From Mytilisepta virgata (lineage: Eukaryota > Mollusca > Bivalvia > Mytilida > Mytilidae), in the NCBI GenBank assembly GCA_028015205.1, contig JAPWFG010000026.1:496001-560000 (forward strand): 64,000 bases of DNA, read 5' to 3'. Under the pieces are notes generated by a model. The model did not search any database, had not been told where the DNA came from, and saw nothing but the letters and a program-made list of their open reading frames with translations. This document shows, piece by piece, positions 33,180 through 46,019 of this stretch. Position numbers and translations under genes: made by a program. Position 1 is the stretch's first letter. Each line of letters opens with the position of its first letter.

Positions 33180-34010
33180 CAAAGTAAAACTATGTTTTAA
33201 CATTGCCTATCGTTAACAGGGTCCGATGTTTGCAACGAAAATACGCATAAATACATAAACCTTATGACCATGAATATTAAACCAACACCAAATATTCACC
33301 CACCGAAAACTAAGGGAATTAAGTTCTACACCACGAATTGTACTCTTTTTTACCTCGAATTCTGCTGCTAACAAAATTCTTCTTTAAAAATGGCGATTCT
33401 AAAGATTGAGGAAGTAAATCACACCTGAATGAACTCAACCTACCTGGACTATAAATATGTAGGATACTAGTAATCATCTCTGGGTAGAAAATATTTAAAT
33501 CAAGTTTGTACCTGTATTAAATTATGGTGCCGACATTTTTGTCGACCTTTCAGTATAAACACAGGGACTCAGCTGGGACGCAGCTGTACTCTTTCGCATG
33601 GCAATATCCGCTTTTAAGTATTAGAAAATATATCTTAAAATTCTAACAGCCAATTAATTTGATAACTCATTTGAATGGCGGATGCATTGGTCATCGATGA
33701 GAATATGTAAATATATTTAGTCCCTTTTATTTATTTAATTGTGTGAAATCCTTTCCATGCTAAATTCACAGTGATATGCATGATTGCAATTTATCGCCGA
33801 GGAAGAGTTAAACACTATTGCAAATTTTAAGTTTCATAACAAAACATGGAAATGTCATAATCAAAGTCCAAAAAAACTGGCAAGACCTGGAGATACGCAA
33901 ATACCTAGAGAAACTGGAAAGCAACCGTCATACTCCTCACTTGGAACAGCTGGGTTAAACCAGGTTTGACGCCATGCCAAACCTCCCACTTATATGACTA
34001 TAATCGAAAT
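33180..34010 (+). repeat. Duplicated block D, first copy
   Basis: Repeated at 38255-39990, where it is broken by two insertions. Shared segments include TTTTTTACCTCGAATTCTGC, TCTAAAGATTGAGGAAGTAA, ATATCGCCGA and AAAACTGCAAGACCTGGAGA-like sequence. A short conserved ATG-led frame (MAILKIEE at 33390, MATLKIEE at 38872) ends at a GTAAAT, which could be a splice donor. I cannot name it. Confidence 0.7.
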
Positions 34011-34895
34011 GATTATTTACGTTATTTCTAGATTGTATTAAATTTAATCGCAATTAATTTTTAGTATGAAATTCTTTTCGGAGAAAGAATTCGAGGATTA
34101 AATCGATCGGCTGTTAATAGGAATCTAAACATGAATATTCTCCTTATGTTTTCCCCCTTTAATTGTGTTTTATATATGTCACAAAAATCTGTATAAGTTT
34201 CATAGTATCAACCCCTGAAAACCAGTTCTCCCATTATCGTGTGTATATTGGCCAATAATTGCCAGTATTATTTATATATACATGAATGAAACCTTAGGAG
34301 ACCGGCAACCCCTTAAAACCGGATATGTTTTTTTAGTTAGAATTAAGGTATCCGGACCATAAATGACCACGTGATTATTCAAAAGTTCGCGGATGTTCCA
34401 TACAACGCAATTGAAATGACCTCGGTAATTATCGGCAAAGTTCGGAAATGCCAATATAACCAATTTATTTTTACAGACTCTGCATATAAGCAACACAATG
34501 TGTTTCAACTTGAGTAAATTTATATACAAAATTCCTGCTTTAATTTTTTTGGTTCAGCCATTCACTGTCAAAAAGAGATACAATTTTCGATCATGTTCTA
34601 TTGTGGTCCGGATACCTTAAAGAAATTTTCCATCAATAAATCGGCAGCACAAATTAAATCCACCCAAGCGTAGCGGTATTATTTATGTCAACAGCCAAAG
34701 AAATCAAGGTTATTTATCCTTTCAAAATAATCATAAATAGATGAAACCGTATCTTTTATTCTTAAAATTATTAAGAATATATTATCTAAAATTGGCATTT
34801 GAAAATATACAGGTTGTACTAATTACATTCAAATCCAAAAATTTAAATAAAAAAACCCACATTTAAGGGAAATATATGGCAAGCCGTTTTACTAT
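34011..34895. other. No recognisable feature
   Basis: AT-rich spacer. No exon, hairpin head or tandem array seen. Confidence 0.4.
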
Positions 34896-34899
34896 TTAT

Positions 34900-35325
34900 T
34901 ATATCTTCAAGATATCTAATAAACCTTATAAGATATCTCGTATAGTTTATGAGATATCTTATATAGTTTTTACTTTATGAAGTTTATAAGAATCTTATAT
35001 ATTATATGGGATATCTTAATATATACTTTATACGATATCTCATATGATTTATAAGATATCTAATATAATTTTCTTTATAAGATATCTTATAAACTATATT
35101 GAGATATTTTTTATAAGATATCTTATAAAATATATGAGATATCTTATAAAGTATATAAGATATCTTATATAAAAAATATTTATAAGACATCTTATAAATT
35201 TCATAAGATATCTTATATACTTTATGAGATATCTTACAACTTTATAAGATATCCTATAAAAACTAGATTATATAAGATATCTTATATATTATACGAGATA
35301 TCTTATATATTATCTACCGGTCGGT
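34900..35325. repeat. Palindromic AAGATATCTT array
   Basis: About eighteen copies of the self-complementary core AGATATCT (mostly inside TATAAGATATCTTATA), spaced irregularly at about 15-35 bp and joined by A/T-only linkers. Variants such as GAGATATCTT and AGACATCTT occur. Either strand reads nearly the same and the region could fold into many hairpins. The minus-strand frame at 35002-35190 (Tyr/Ile/Lys strings) is a by-product. Confidence 0.92.
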
Positions 35326-35847
35326 TTAGATAGGTTTCATTGTATATATATTATATTATATACACCTAAAGTGTTATAATGCATCAGAAGAGCATAATTT
35401 ATATCCCAATTACCTACCCCACCAACAAGGGATAGAACTCTGAACCTTTATTTTAGCAGTCCGCCGCACTACCAACAGAACTGAAGGAGTATTTTAGATC
35501 AGCAAATGGAAGTTGGATTTAAACATGTGTTACCTGTTACGGTTCTATAACACCAATCGTACACGAATGAAGCCCCGCTAGATTTAAAAGCTATGTAGGC
35601 GTTTTAAAAGAATATTGTGGACACTCTTTTAACCAATAAACCCTGCTTGCCCAGAAACCACTGTCGTCAGACGCGGTAAGCACAGTATATTGTCCAGACA
35701 CCTTTGTTAAGAGTCCTTTAGTAAATAAACTTGTCCAGAATATACGAACATATACCAAACAAAATGTCAGTTGGATAGGAAAATATATTATCAATTCTTA
35801 TTCAAAACGGAAGGCTACTAGTTGAGTTTAATTTTCACTATTATTTA
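35326..35847. other. No recognisable feature
   Basis: AT-rich, no open frame or repeat of note. Confidence 0.4.
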
Positions 35848-37268
35848 TTAAGTCTCCCAAACGAGATGGGAGACTTGTAGACTCTTATTTGCGATTTTTA
35901 TCGAACATTCTTTCTTCCTCTCCGATTTTGTTCGTTCGAGTTCTCAATAACCGTCAAAGATTGGATCTGAAATTTTCCATGATGAAAGATCAATGTTAGT
36001 AGATGTCCCTAATAATATTAATTTTTTTATTGGAGTCACTGAGACGTAAAATGAGCAGTTCAAAGAGGCTAGGGGATTACTATAGGTCCCTATGGGAAAA
36101 TTTTTTTTCATCGAAAAACTCTACGAGTGTGACCAATAACCATATCATATCATATATATGTTATTATTCCCCGTGACAATACCTATTAAATGACATATAC
36201 CGCGTCCCTCTGGGGGGATGGGGGGGGGGGGGTTGGGAGGGTCATCCCCACCCCCAAAATCGATAATTTGAAACAATTCATATGTAATTAAAATCCATAG
36301 CTTTCAATCATATATTTTATTATTTTCCGTAACAAGACGCGTTAAATGACCTGTACCTCGTTCGTTCTGTAGGGTGACGCTCAACCCCATAAATTAATAA
36401 TGTCCAATTATCTCATAAACCGTTAAAATCCACACCCTAAACTATACATTTTCTTACTCCCCATGGTAAGATGCACCAAAGTACACATACCTCGCTTCCC
36501 CAGGGGTTATCACCCCTCCCGTCAAATCAATAATGTTCAATTATCTAAAAAAATAAAAACGTTAAAATCACCACCCCTAAACCATATATGTTCTTATTCC
36601 CCATGGTAAGACGCACCAAATTATACATAACTCGCTTTCCCAGAGGAATATCACCACTCCAACAAATCAATAATGTTCAATTATCTCATAAAGCATTCCC
36701 CACACCTAAACTATATATTTGCTTATTCCCATGGTAAGACGCGCCAAATAACACATACCGCAAGGGGTTATCGCCACTCCCATCAAATCAATATTGTCCA
36801 ATTATCTCATAAACCGTTAAAATCCCCATCCCTACACCATATATTTTCTTATTCTCCATGGTGAATCGCACCAAGGGCTTAAAATTAACAATTCAGGGCC
36901 AATAAGCCAACAAAAGGTTGACCGATTTGTCTGAAAATTTCATGGCAGCTAGATAATGACCCGATGAACATTCCTACTGCGTCAGTTTTGCTCTCAATGC
37001 TTTATTTTTTTAGATATAAAAACTGCAGTTTACCCCCTATGTTTTATTTTAGACGCGGTGGCCATGTTTCTCGACGTTTAAGAAAATAAAACACAAACTT
37101 TATACTAGATACCCTAAGCATCATTCCGCCAATTAAAGTTTAGTCCCAATTGGCACAGTGGTTTCAGAGGAGAAGATCTTTAAAGAAAACTTTACGCCGG
37201 ATGATTTCGGGCGAAGGACGCCAAGTGATGGCAAAAGTTCATAAGACCTTTTAGGCCAGGTGAGCTAA
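35848..37268. mobile_element. Hairpin-headed element (TTAAGTCTCC class) with tandem array, joined to a reversed TTAGCTCA element
   Basis: The head TTAAGTCTCCCAAACGAGAT then GGGAGACTTGTAG lies at 35848. From 36120 to 36880 is a tandem array of about 130 bp units (ACCATATAT(G/T)TTCTTATTCC, CATGGTAAGACGCACCAAA) homologous to those at 13-15 kb. From about 36884 the sequence is the TTAGCTCA class in minus orientation, whose head ends at 37268 as GGCCAGGTGAGCTAA. The minus-strand element probably inserted into, or replaced the end of, the first one. Confidence 0.65.
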
Positions 37269-37289
37269 AAACTTAACTGAATCACTCAT

Positions 37290-38255
37290 AAATTGAATAT
37301 GAGTCATAATGCCACAACTTGTGTAAAAATGGATTATATAATGTATAAAAGAAATAATACTGACGAAGTACCATTAATATAACACCATGGATTCCTAGGA
37401 CATGAAATTAAAGGCAAAATTTTATTGGATTCATTTAATGTAGGTCGATCAAAGTTGCCCAAATGTTGGTCATCTGTGTTCAGTCTTACAAGGGGATTGT
37501 AGTGGTATAATATCATTGAATTATCCAAATGGCTTTCTGAGAAATGGAACTAAACACAAAAACGTAACTAAGCCGGACGGACGTACGTAGTACCGTACGT
37601 GCGGACAAGGGTAAATGTATATGCCCCGTCCACAGTTTAAACTGCCTATATAATGGTAGCTACATATATATGTGCGGCCCAAAAGGGTCTGTTTTCTCTC
37701 ATTTAAAATATGGGAAAAGGTATAATATTTTTTAAAAATTATATATGATTTTGTCATATTTCCAGATTTATAAAATTTCCTTTTCTATTTTTCCTCTGCA
37801 TGCAAAAATCTTTAGCTCTGATTTACTATTTGTGAAAACAAAGTTAGCAAATATAAGAAAAGGTCAGGACAAGAGTGATTTATATATGATTAGGTTGGAG
37901 TCTCTTGGTATCTCAGGTGGGATTCGAAAATGCTGACCGCACACCTGTACCGTAATAACGGACTAGTTACACCCCTTCCGTGTTTATATTACGTGATGGC
38001 GGCCCACAAAAAAAAAAAAAAAAATCGAGCCCTTAATTTTAGGAGTTTAGATGTCTATATCAGGATCACAATTTCTCTATAAATCTCTACATCAGGCTAA
38101 TAAGTTCTTAGGTATATAATTTTACGCATAAAATAGAGAGGGAAATGGTTAACAAAATGGTAACATTTTCAATGTTCTGTAAATTATTTCCAATTCATAT
38201 TACATGTATTACGTAATAGAGTTTCATTTTACTTAGCGCTGATTGTGAACAAGGT
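37290..38255 (+). repeat. Duplicated block B', second copy
   Basis: Second copy of 9470-10150, with an extra stretch near 37560-37960 that is absent from the first copy. Directly joined on its right to the second copy of block D. Confidence 0.72.
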
Positions 38256-40063
38256 AAAACTATGTTTTTTACATTGCCTATACAGAAACCGTATGGCCAA
38301 GAAGCCAACACCTAAAATTCACCTACCGAATTTTTGTTTTCAACCATAACTTTCCACTTCAAATTAAATAAAATTGAAATTAACTCAAATATAAACTGAA
38401 TAAAAAATGTAAAACTGAGCGAACTTATTACTTGGAGGGGGGAGGGGTGGTAACTCTCTGGATTTTTTACGGGGGTGTGTGGAAATGGGTTAAGAAAAGG
38501 TACCAGAGCAAATACTAGAATACCTGTCAATAATATACTGTAAAAAGTAATTTTGATGAAAACACCGACTCGAAAAAAAGCCATCTCGACAAAGTTCAGC
38601 TGAAGTAATACCGATGTTTATATATAAATATTTGAGTACACAAAGTTTGTGTAAATTATACAACCCGAATAAATATTCGTTTTTCAAAACATACCCCGAA
38701 TTAATACAAAACAATCACGAAAAACCCACCCAAATTTTTCGCACATCCCCTTATAGGTTTGTATAGGGGGTTAACCCCCCTCCCCCACCCCTCGGATTAA
38801 GTTCTACCCCACGAACCACGAAGTGTACTTTTTTACCTCGAATTCTGCTGCTAACCAAATCCTTCTTCAAAATGGCGACTCTAAAGATTGAGGAAGTAAA
38901 TCACCTCAATGAACTCAACCTACATACATGTATACTGTAAATATATAGGATACTAGTAATAATTCAATCTCTGAGTGGAAAATATTTAAATGTGAATCAA
39001 GATTGAAACGGGTATATTAAATAATGGTGGCGAAATTCTTTCCGATCTTTCAGTATCATACTACCCTTATAAAAACGGCAAGGGGTCCATGGCGAAGCCC
39101 CGGGCCGAAAACGATTTTAAGGTATTTGGAAGCTGTTTCCAGAGTGGAAAAATGTGAATAAATGTTTATGAACATTACTTTATTTTGATGTTAATTATTA
39201 TCTTAATTTTTGATATTTTGACTGGAACAGCAGTAATGAAAACACAAGATGTAAATACATAGTATGGGTATCCACTGTGATGAAGACCTTAAATTGTGGT
39301 GATTTCTGAATAGCTGTCTTCATTAAGAGAAGGGATTGTGTCTATCTTTCATTATTATAAGTATTTATAAGCACTGAAAAAATGCCTGGGAAATGTAGAA
39401 ATTTACAAATCCCGGAGAATATTACTGTCCAACCGGTAGCCCGGTAATGGAGTAAAATTTCCGGAGGTTCCGGGAGAATTCTGGAGCATTGGCATGTATG
39501 CAATATAAAAAACGCAGGGACTTGCTGTGTTCTTTTCATATGACAATATCTGCTTGCTAGAAAATATATTTTCTCGAAGCCGATGAATATAATATTTCAT
39601 TTCAAAGGCAGGGTGGTCCTCGATGAGAATATAAAATATAAATCTATGTAGTCCCTTTTATTTGTTTTATTGTGTGAAATCCTTTCCATGCAAATTTCGA
39701 TTCGTTGCAATATATCGCCGACGGAGAGTTAAACACCATTGCAAATAAAGTATCATAACAAAATATGGAACTCCAAGGGAAATGTCCAAAAAAAACTGCA
39801 AGACCTGGAGATACCCCGAGCATTTTCCCTCTTTAATTGTTTTCTATGTGTGTCACAAAAATTTGTATATGTTTCATAATGAAAATATATGTAGTAAAAC
39901 CTGTGAAAACTGGTCCCTCTAAAAACCAGTTCTCCGTGTATCATTATATCGGCCGAATTCTAAAGTCCTCATTGCCAGTTTGTATTATAATGTATTAGGT
40001 CATATTCAAAAATATTCATATACAATGTACATCCGTGTGTAAATACAAAATTCTTTGATACCA
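38256..40063 (+). repeat. Duplicated block D', second copy, split by insertions
   Basis: Matches 33180-34010 in pieces: about 38255-38325, 38795-39065 and 39490-39800. The unmatched interruptions (about 38326-38794 and 39066-39489) are insertions relative to the first copy. The second begins with a GC-rich GGGGTCCATGGCGAAGCCCC palindrome-like stretch near 39085. Confidence 0.65.
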
Positions 40064-40221
40064 ATATTTTGATGTACAAGATGTGCACATTTCGTCGATT
40101 GACGACTCATCGGCTGTATTCGAGGCCTAAAATGTTGAAACCAAAACAACAATCCAAAAAGCTGTAGAGCGAATTTAAAAATGTCAAAATGACCAAAAAA
40201 GGTAAAGCCAAAACCGACCTA
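40064..40221 (+). repeat. Left half of the dispersed repeat seen at the window start
   Basis: Matches 5-160 up to GTAAAGCCAAAACCG. The matching right half resumes at 46996 (GACCAGGGACAGAGCTATGC). The sequence between is an insertion. Confidence 0.8.
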
Positions 40222-40859
40222 GGGGTGTGACTAAACATCGAGTTCGAGTTAAAATTAGAATTAGAGTTCGAGATAGAGTTCGAGTTATAATTCGAGTTCG
40301 AGCTGAAGTTCGAATGAACTCGAGATATCAATTTCTAATTTCATTTATCGAGTTACATTTCGAGTTAGAGTTAAGATAAAGGCATTTGTTCCTGGTACAA
40401 ACAGCGATGCTGATATTCGTATACAATCAGTGACGAATTGGAAGTGTTGTTCAACAGACATTTTATTCACAGTTCACATGAGAAAATCCTGCTACATGGG
40501 TCTTTAGAGTGCTTCATCTGCTAACAATTTCAGATTTTTAATAAATTTTTTAATAAAACGTCAATGAGAATATAAGCGTTCTTTTATTCCGGGTGTAGAC
40601 CATCAATCCTAGCAAACCAAGTCAACCAGAAGATCTTCAACATGTCGCGGAGTTATATATACACTTTTTGAAAATTTAGAAAATAGTGAACACAACATAT
40701 CAAGCCTACATGTACTCTATACTACAAACAATATTTCAAACATATATAAGCTGACTCGTAAACATTATTGGTTCGGTGCATTCTTCGACTGGACACCCCT
40801 ATTGATGATTTATGCAAAATGCCCAGTGGATTTACAGAAGGTGGTAAAAGTGCATTCAC

Positions 40860-41340
40860 AAAGGGTCTAGTGTGAAACTAAGTTCGGCGGCGTGGTCATC
40901 ATGGTCGCGGAGGTCGGAACTACCGGACACCGTTTTGGAAGGAGGCTATCTAAAGATCATTAAAGTAAAGTTTGGTTGATATTGACTTTTTAGTTTCAGA
41001 GGAAAAGATTTTAACTCCCCCTTTCTATAATTAGCTCCGCCAACTAACTTGGCTGAAGGTCGTGGACAACAGACACAGTATTAGAAGGGGGCCACCCAAG
41101 GACTATTTCACCAAAATTTGGTTCCAGTTGGCCCAGCCGTTTCAGGGGGGGGGGGGGAAATCTTCAAATTGTATTCCCCAAAGGGTCCTAAGTTTAATTA
41201 TGTCGGGATGACGGGCAAACACGCCAGATAAAAAGTTTAAAGTGTGGTTCCAATTGGCCCAATAGCTTTAGAGGAGAAGATTTTTTTTATATTAAAAAAA
41301 AAACGAAAACAAAAAAAGCTAAAAAGCTAAACCGACAATT
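40860..41340 (-). mobile_element. Partial TTAGCTCA-class body
   Basis: GTGAAACTAAGTTCGGCGG then CGTGGTCATCATGGTCGCGG, TTTCAGAGGAAAAGATTTTA and CCAATTGGCCCAATAG match the body at 1380-2170 in the same orientation. Both ends are lost. Confidence 0.6.
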
Positions 41341-42336
41341 CAGGGGCAATAAATCCAAGACGGGTAATCCGACTTCTACGAAACGCAAGTAGATCTTGTC
41401 CCCCGTGCAACATTTTCTCTTTGAAAGGCATTTCCTCTGAGATAATTTTCAAAAACTACTGTCCTAAACTATTCACATCTTTTATATTATTTTGAAGGAT
41501 ATAGTTTTGTATCACAACTTTAAATCTCACAATTCAGTGTGCAAATTATTTTAAGGAAGGTTTGAAAAAACTTTTTTTAATTATGTCCACATGCATTTCG
41601 ATTTAGGGAGGACGTCATTCTTAAAGGTGGGTTGAATAATATAAATACACGTATTTCTGATATTGAGGGAGCAGGTTTCCTTTTCACTTCGTGATTTTAC
41701 GGAAATAATTAACATAATTAAATGGACAAGAGTAAAACTATATGTATAGAATAGAGAATGGAAACGGGGAATGTGTCAAAGAGACAACAACCCGACCAAA
41801 GAGCAGAACACAGCCCAAGGTTACCAATGGGTCTTCAACGCAGCTGGCCCCTAAACAATAATGTATACAAGTTCAGCAAAATGGGCGGAACAGTAAACTC
41901 GGAAATATAAAAATGAACCAAAATTCAAAAAATACACAAGACTAACAAAGGCTAAAGGTTCCTGATATGGGACAGGCGCAAAAATGCAGCGGGGTTAAAC
42001 ATGTTTTGTGATATCTCAACCCTCCCCCTTTACCTCTCCCAATGTGGAAAAAACAAACACACAGCGATACACACAGTAAAACTCAGTTCAAAAGATGTCC
42101 GAGTCCGATGTTAAAAAAAACAGAAGAAACTAAGCAAAATGACAATGATCAATATATATAAACAAATGACTACTAGCAGTTACTGACATGTCAGCTCCAG
42201 ACCTCAATTAAACTGATCGAAAGATTATGTCTATATCATATAGAAAATCAGCCACAATTCCTCCCGTAAATTATACGAGAACTGGAGAGGAACATAACCA
42301 GTATCATGCCAGTGACTTGTTTTAGAATAAATGTGT

Positions 42337-42749
42337 TTATTTCCGATGCAAAGGCCCTATGAGTGAATCAATATTAATTCCAAAAAATGCCATCTTTAAT
42401 GACTTGACAACAGTATCGTAACTATATTCCTTGTTGATAAGTCTGATTAAAGGTATGATTAGCTTTTCAGGTGAAAGACGACATTTGTGTGCTTTGTATA
42501 AAAGATGGGATGTGAAATACTGAACATATAAGATGTTTGCACGTTGATTTATATTTATGATTTATATTTACGAATGAGGTCCTTGTACCGATGATAAAAT
42601 TTACGTTTTGATAGGATTGTGGTATCTAAATCCCTGGCGTAATAATTTTTCAGAAAAACAGATTTCTTGCGTTAAAATCAAATACGTTGTTACATACACG
42701 AGCGAATCTAACAAGTTGAAATATATAAACACCATACGCCGGTGCCAAG
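42337..42749 (-). pseudogene. Reverse transcriptase, C-terminal part (downstream of the insertion)
   Basis: The minus strand from 42749 reads LAPAYGVYIFQLVRFARVCN, then after a frameshift SEKLLRQGFRYHNP, then KFYHRYKDLI in a third frame. Further on are IIPLIRLINKEYSYDTVVKS and SLIGPLHRK, ending at a TAA at 42337-42339. This is the same RT family as 26888-27544 but a different lineage. It is the direct continuation of the piece at 46020-46557. Confidence 0.82.
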
Positions 42750-43103
42750 CCCGGGGGGGGGGGGGGCACATACTATATTTGAGGTGCTAGGCATGTTCTG
42801 AAAAAAGGGGCCGTTTTATTTTCTTCGAAAAAACGACTGTAAAGCGAGATACTTTTATCTCTTTTCTACAAAGGGCATGAAAGTGGTAATATCTGACTAT
42901 CTGGAATGGGGTTATATGTCAAGAACATCTGGAACGGTGTTATAATTGAATGGAAACAGAATTTCAGTCACAATCACATTTAAAAAAGAAAATTGCATGG
43001 GGAAAACAAACATAAGACTAGTAGTTGAAGCCAAATCTGGATGTCAATGTTCTACATTTGGAGTGGATTGCTGGTTAAAAAGAGGTATTATTTTAGACAC
43101 ATA

Positions 43104-45912
43104 GGGCCGTATTCACAAAGGTAGTTTAAATTGAATCTGAGTTTTAAAAGTTCTTAAACGGGGTTTAAAAATAAACTTTATTCAGGAAACTGTTTTAAAA
43201 TAAACTTGGTTTAAACCGGGTATGAAATAGCCTAAAACCTGTTTTAAATTAAACTTGCAACAAGGCAGGTTTAAATCTTGGTTTAAAGCTAAAAACAAGA
43301 TATATTTTCCAAATACATTCCGCTATATATATCATTTACAAAAGTTCTGTTTTGGATATACATTTTTGAAAAATAGAAAATGACGCTATTGTAAAATTAT
43401 AAGTACAAGAAAATGTGTCTTTGTAAATTTAAGTGTATACTATATACGCTTATTTGTTCATTTCTTTGATTATTTGTATCTGTCGTTATCATGTTTCATT
43501 TCTGTATAACTATGTTTTTAAATGACTTTTTGCAACGGTAATCTTGAATGGATGATGGTCTACAGTTGCGATATTTCTTTTAGATTGGCTCATTTCTTCC
43601 ACAAAGTTTGGTTGAATAAAGGAATATGAAAATTTAATTTAATTTTTAAACTGCGAGGCTTGTTTTAATTATGGAGAGTAGATAAATTTCATAATTTATC
43701 TACTCAAGAGTCAAGAGTTTTAGAATCTTTTTCTCTAATGAAAATGTAAAACTCCGAGAGCTCTTCCGAACGTTTGTTGGCGGGAAATTTCAGGAGCAAT
43801 TAACCAACGTGTGGTGAATCAGAGTTTATCAAACGGGTCAAGAGACGTATGAATGTGCACAGAATTGGAGAAATTAGTGTTATCCTGACACATGTTCTTG
43901 TTTTTTTTTACCGTGTTTCCTGTTATTGGTTTCTTTTTGCTGTAAGATCATGCACTAAACACCTGCTTACATTGCTAATGTTAAATACTCACATTACTGT
44001 CAAATTATTCGTGGACAACGCAATCAACGAATTTAAAAATACAACGAAATATATATTTTCAATCGTTTTATCAAGAGGAAATAAAAAAGAACTCGAGGTC
44101 CTTTCCAAGAATGCAATCTCATCGTTTGATCTTTAGTAAATATATCTCAAAGTATGAATAACAATGTTGACAGGAAAGAAGATTTTAGATTGTAACAGGA
44201 AGAGATTTAATTTGGCTTAGACAAAATATTGAAAATAAATATATACTCCAAATGATGTAAACAATGTCGTAGTAAAGTATTTATAAGGTTTTAATCATTA
44301 ATCTAGTTAATTACTAATTTCTTTGTTTGTTTTTTTTTATCTTTGGCAGCAAATATTGTTCTGACAACATATTGTTTTGAAAAAGCGTCTAATGGATATT
44401 AGTTAAGATGATAACGATATCGTTTACTGGGGTATCTTATGTCATTCTCTTTTGTCCCGCACCCTCTATTTGAGATCACGAATCCTAGTAAATGCTAATC
44501 ATTTCTCCTAAGGCAGGAGGGAACCATACTTGTAGATAATTGTACTGAACCTAATGCATAGCACCTCTTCGCGAATTTAAAAATGTCCGAGAAAAATTTA
44601 TATTTGTAATTGAACACATTACTTTGAGCATTTAAAATTCTGCTTTTGTGGAAATAAAAAAACAATTCCAAGTACGTTACCGTCAGTAAAATGGATGGGT
44701 GAAAAATATGCAGCTTTTCTTTGAATAAATTTCTATCTGAGAGAAAACAATTATCATGTTTTCTGATTAGAAACTTAGGATTGACATGATTTTTTTTAGT
44801 TCAGCTGGTCTAAAAGGCCAAGTGAGCATTTGCCATCACTTGGCGTCCGTCGTACGTCGTCGTTGGGCGTAAATATTCCTCTGAAACCACTGGTGCAATT
44901 GGGACCAAACTTCTGTGGAATGGTCCTTTGGTGGTCCCCTTCCAAAGGCATCCCCTATTTCCAACCGACATGGCTGCTGTTACTAAAAATAGAAAAATGG
45001 GGATGAATTTCAAAAATCTTCTATGAAACTACATGGCCAATTGGAATCAGGCCTGGCAGTAATGATCCATAGGAAGTTTTCTTTCAGAATTATGTCCGTT
45101 GATCCGGACTGTTAACCAAGATGGCCGCCACAGCCGACCTTAGTTTAACATAGGGCCCTATGGGAAAATCCATTGATAAATATTCGTCTGAAATCACTTG
45201 ACCAATTGGAACCAGACTTGACAGCAATATTCTTACCAAGAAGGCTGCCACATTAGTTTAACATAGGACCCTAGTGGAAAATTAAAAAAAAACTTATTGT
45301 CTAAAACCACTTGACCAATTGGAACCATACTTGGCAGCAGTGGTCCTTAGATTGTTCTCTTTTAGAATTATGTCCGATGACCCCGACTGACACCACAACA
45401 AACTTAGTTTAACATAGGACCCTATGAGAAAACTAGACACATCGACTGCTACATTTAAATTTTAGTCCTGCTCAAGGTGGACAAGATAAATCCATGTGAG
45501 CGATACAGGCTCTTGAGAGCCTCTTGTTTCTTATAATTGGGTATTCAGTTTCAAGATTTAATTTTAAATAACACTGTTACTTCACTCGAATTACACTGAT
45601 TAGCATTTCATTACATCATTTACTAGCAGCTTTGAATTAAGTGTCAAGATGTGATTAATCATGTCATAAACAGAACGTCACAATGAAATGCGTTTCGGAG
45701 CCAGTTGTTTTTATTTTGGTAATCATAGTTTAAATTTAAACTTAGTTTTAATAAATTAACCAAGTTTATTTAATTTTAAACTAAGTTTACCTAAACTAGG
45801 ATTAAATTTCTTTCATGAATAGAGTTTAATTTAAACTTAGTTTCTTGGTTTAACTAAAACAGATCTAAGCTTAAACGAGGTTTACATTAAACCACTTTTA
45901 TGAATACGGCCC
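43104..45912. mobile_element. Element with inverted GGGCCGTATTCA termini
   Basis: The left end GGGCCGTATTCACAAAGGTA then GTTTAAATT and the right end AAACCACTTTTATGAATACG then GCCC are inverted copies. Behind both lie long stretches of (T)TTAAAC words in opposite orientations (43125-43280 and 45725-45895). ATA flanks both sides (43101-43103, 45913-45915). The GGGCCGTATTCA start recalls PIF/Harbinger or ISL2EU-type ends; that is inference. The interior open frame at 43849-44136 (95 residues) has no recognisable transposase motif. Confidence 0.75.
44796..45526 (+). mobile_element. Hairpin-ended element (TTAGCTCA class), innermost insertion
   Basis: Head TTAGTTCAGCTGGTCTAAAA then GGCCAAGTGAGCATTTGCCA, a GTCCGTCGTACGTCG tract, and a tandem body with TTAGTTTAACATAGG(G/A)CCCT every 130-170 bp. 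The tail is GTGAGCGATACAGGCTCTTG then AGAGCCTCTTGTTT, where AGGCTC-TTGA-GAGCCT is a perfect hairpin at 45507-45522. The target is a T run on both sides. Confidence 0.8.
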
Positions 45913-46019
45913 ATATAGTCTGTAATGGGGTATGTAAGATGGTCAAATTTTTTCTGGAAAGGGGTCGGGGTTCAAATGTGCTGGAAGAACCCACTTTTTG
46001 ACAAGGTGCCCCCCCCCCT

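Larger units (their letters stand above)
42750..46019. mobile_element. G-rich-ended element with 9-bp target duplication
   Basis: Flanked by the exact 9-bp repeat GGTGCCAAG at 42741-42749 and 46020-46028. The ends are inverted G-rich sequences: CCCGGGGGGGGGGGGGCACA on the left and, reversed, AGGGGGGGGGGCACC on the right. Its own sequence is only about 460 bp (42750-43103 and 45916-46019), since another element sits inside. Dropping the element and one GGTGCCAAG copy rejoins the reverse transcriptase in frame. A 9-bp duplication would suit a Mutator-like (MULE) group; the class is inference. Confidence 0.8.

Noticed and set aside
35002..35190. Tyr/Ile/Lys-rich 62-codon frame
   Set aside because: Translation of the GATATC palindrome array.
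43849..44136. 95-codon frame inside the GGGCCGTATTCA element as a Harbinger protein
   Set aside because: No Myb-like or DDE motif is visible; AT-rich low-information sequence.
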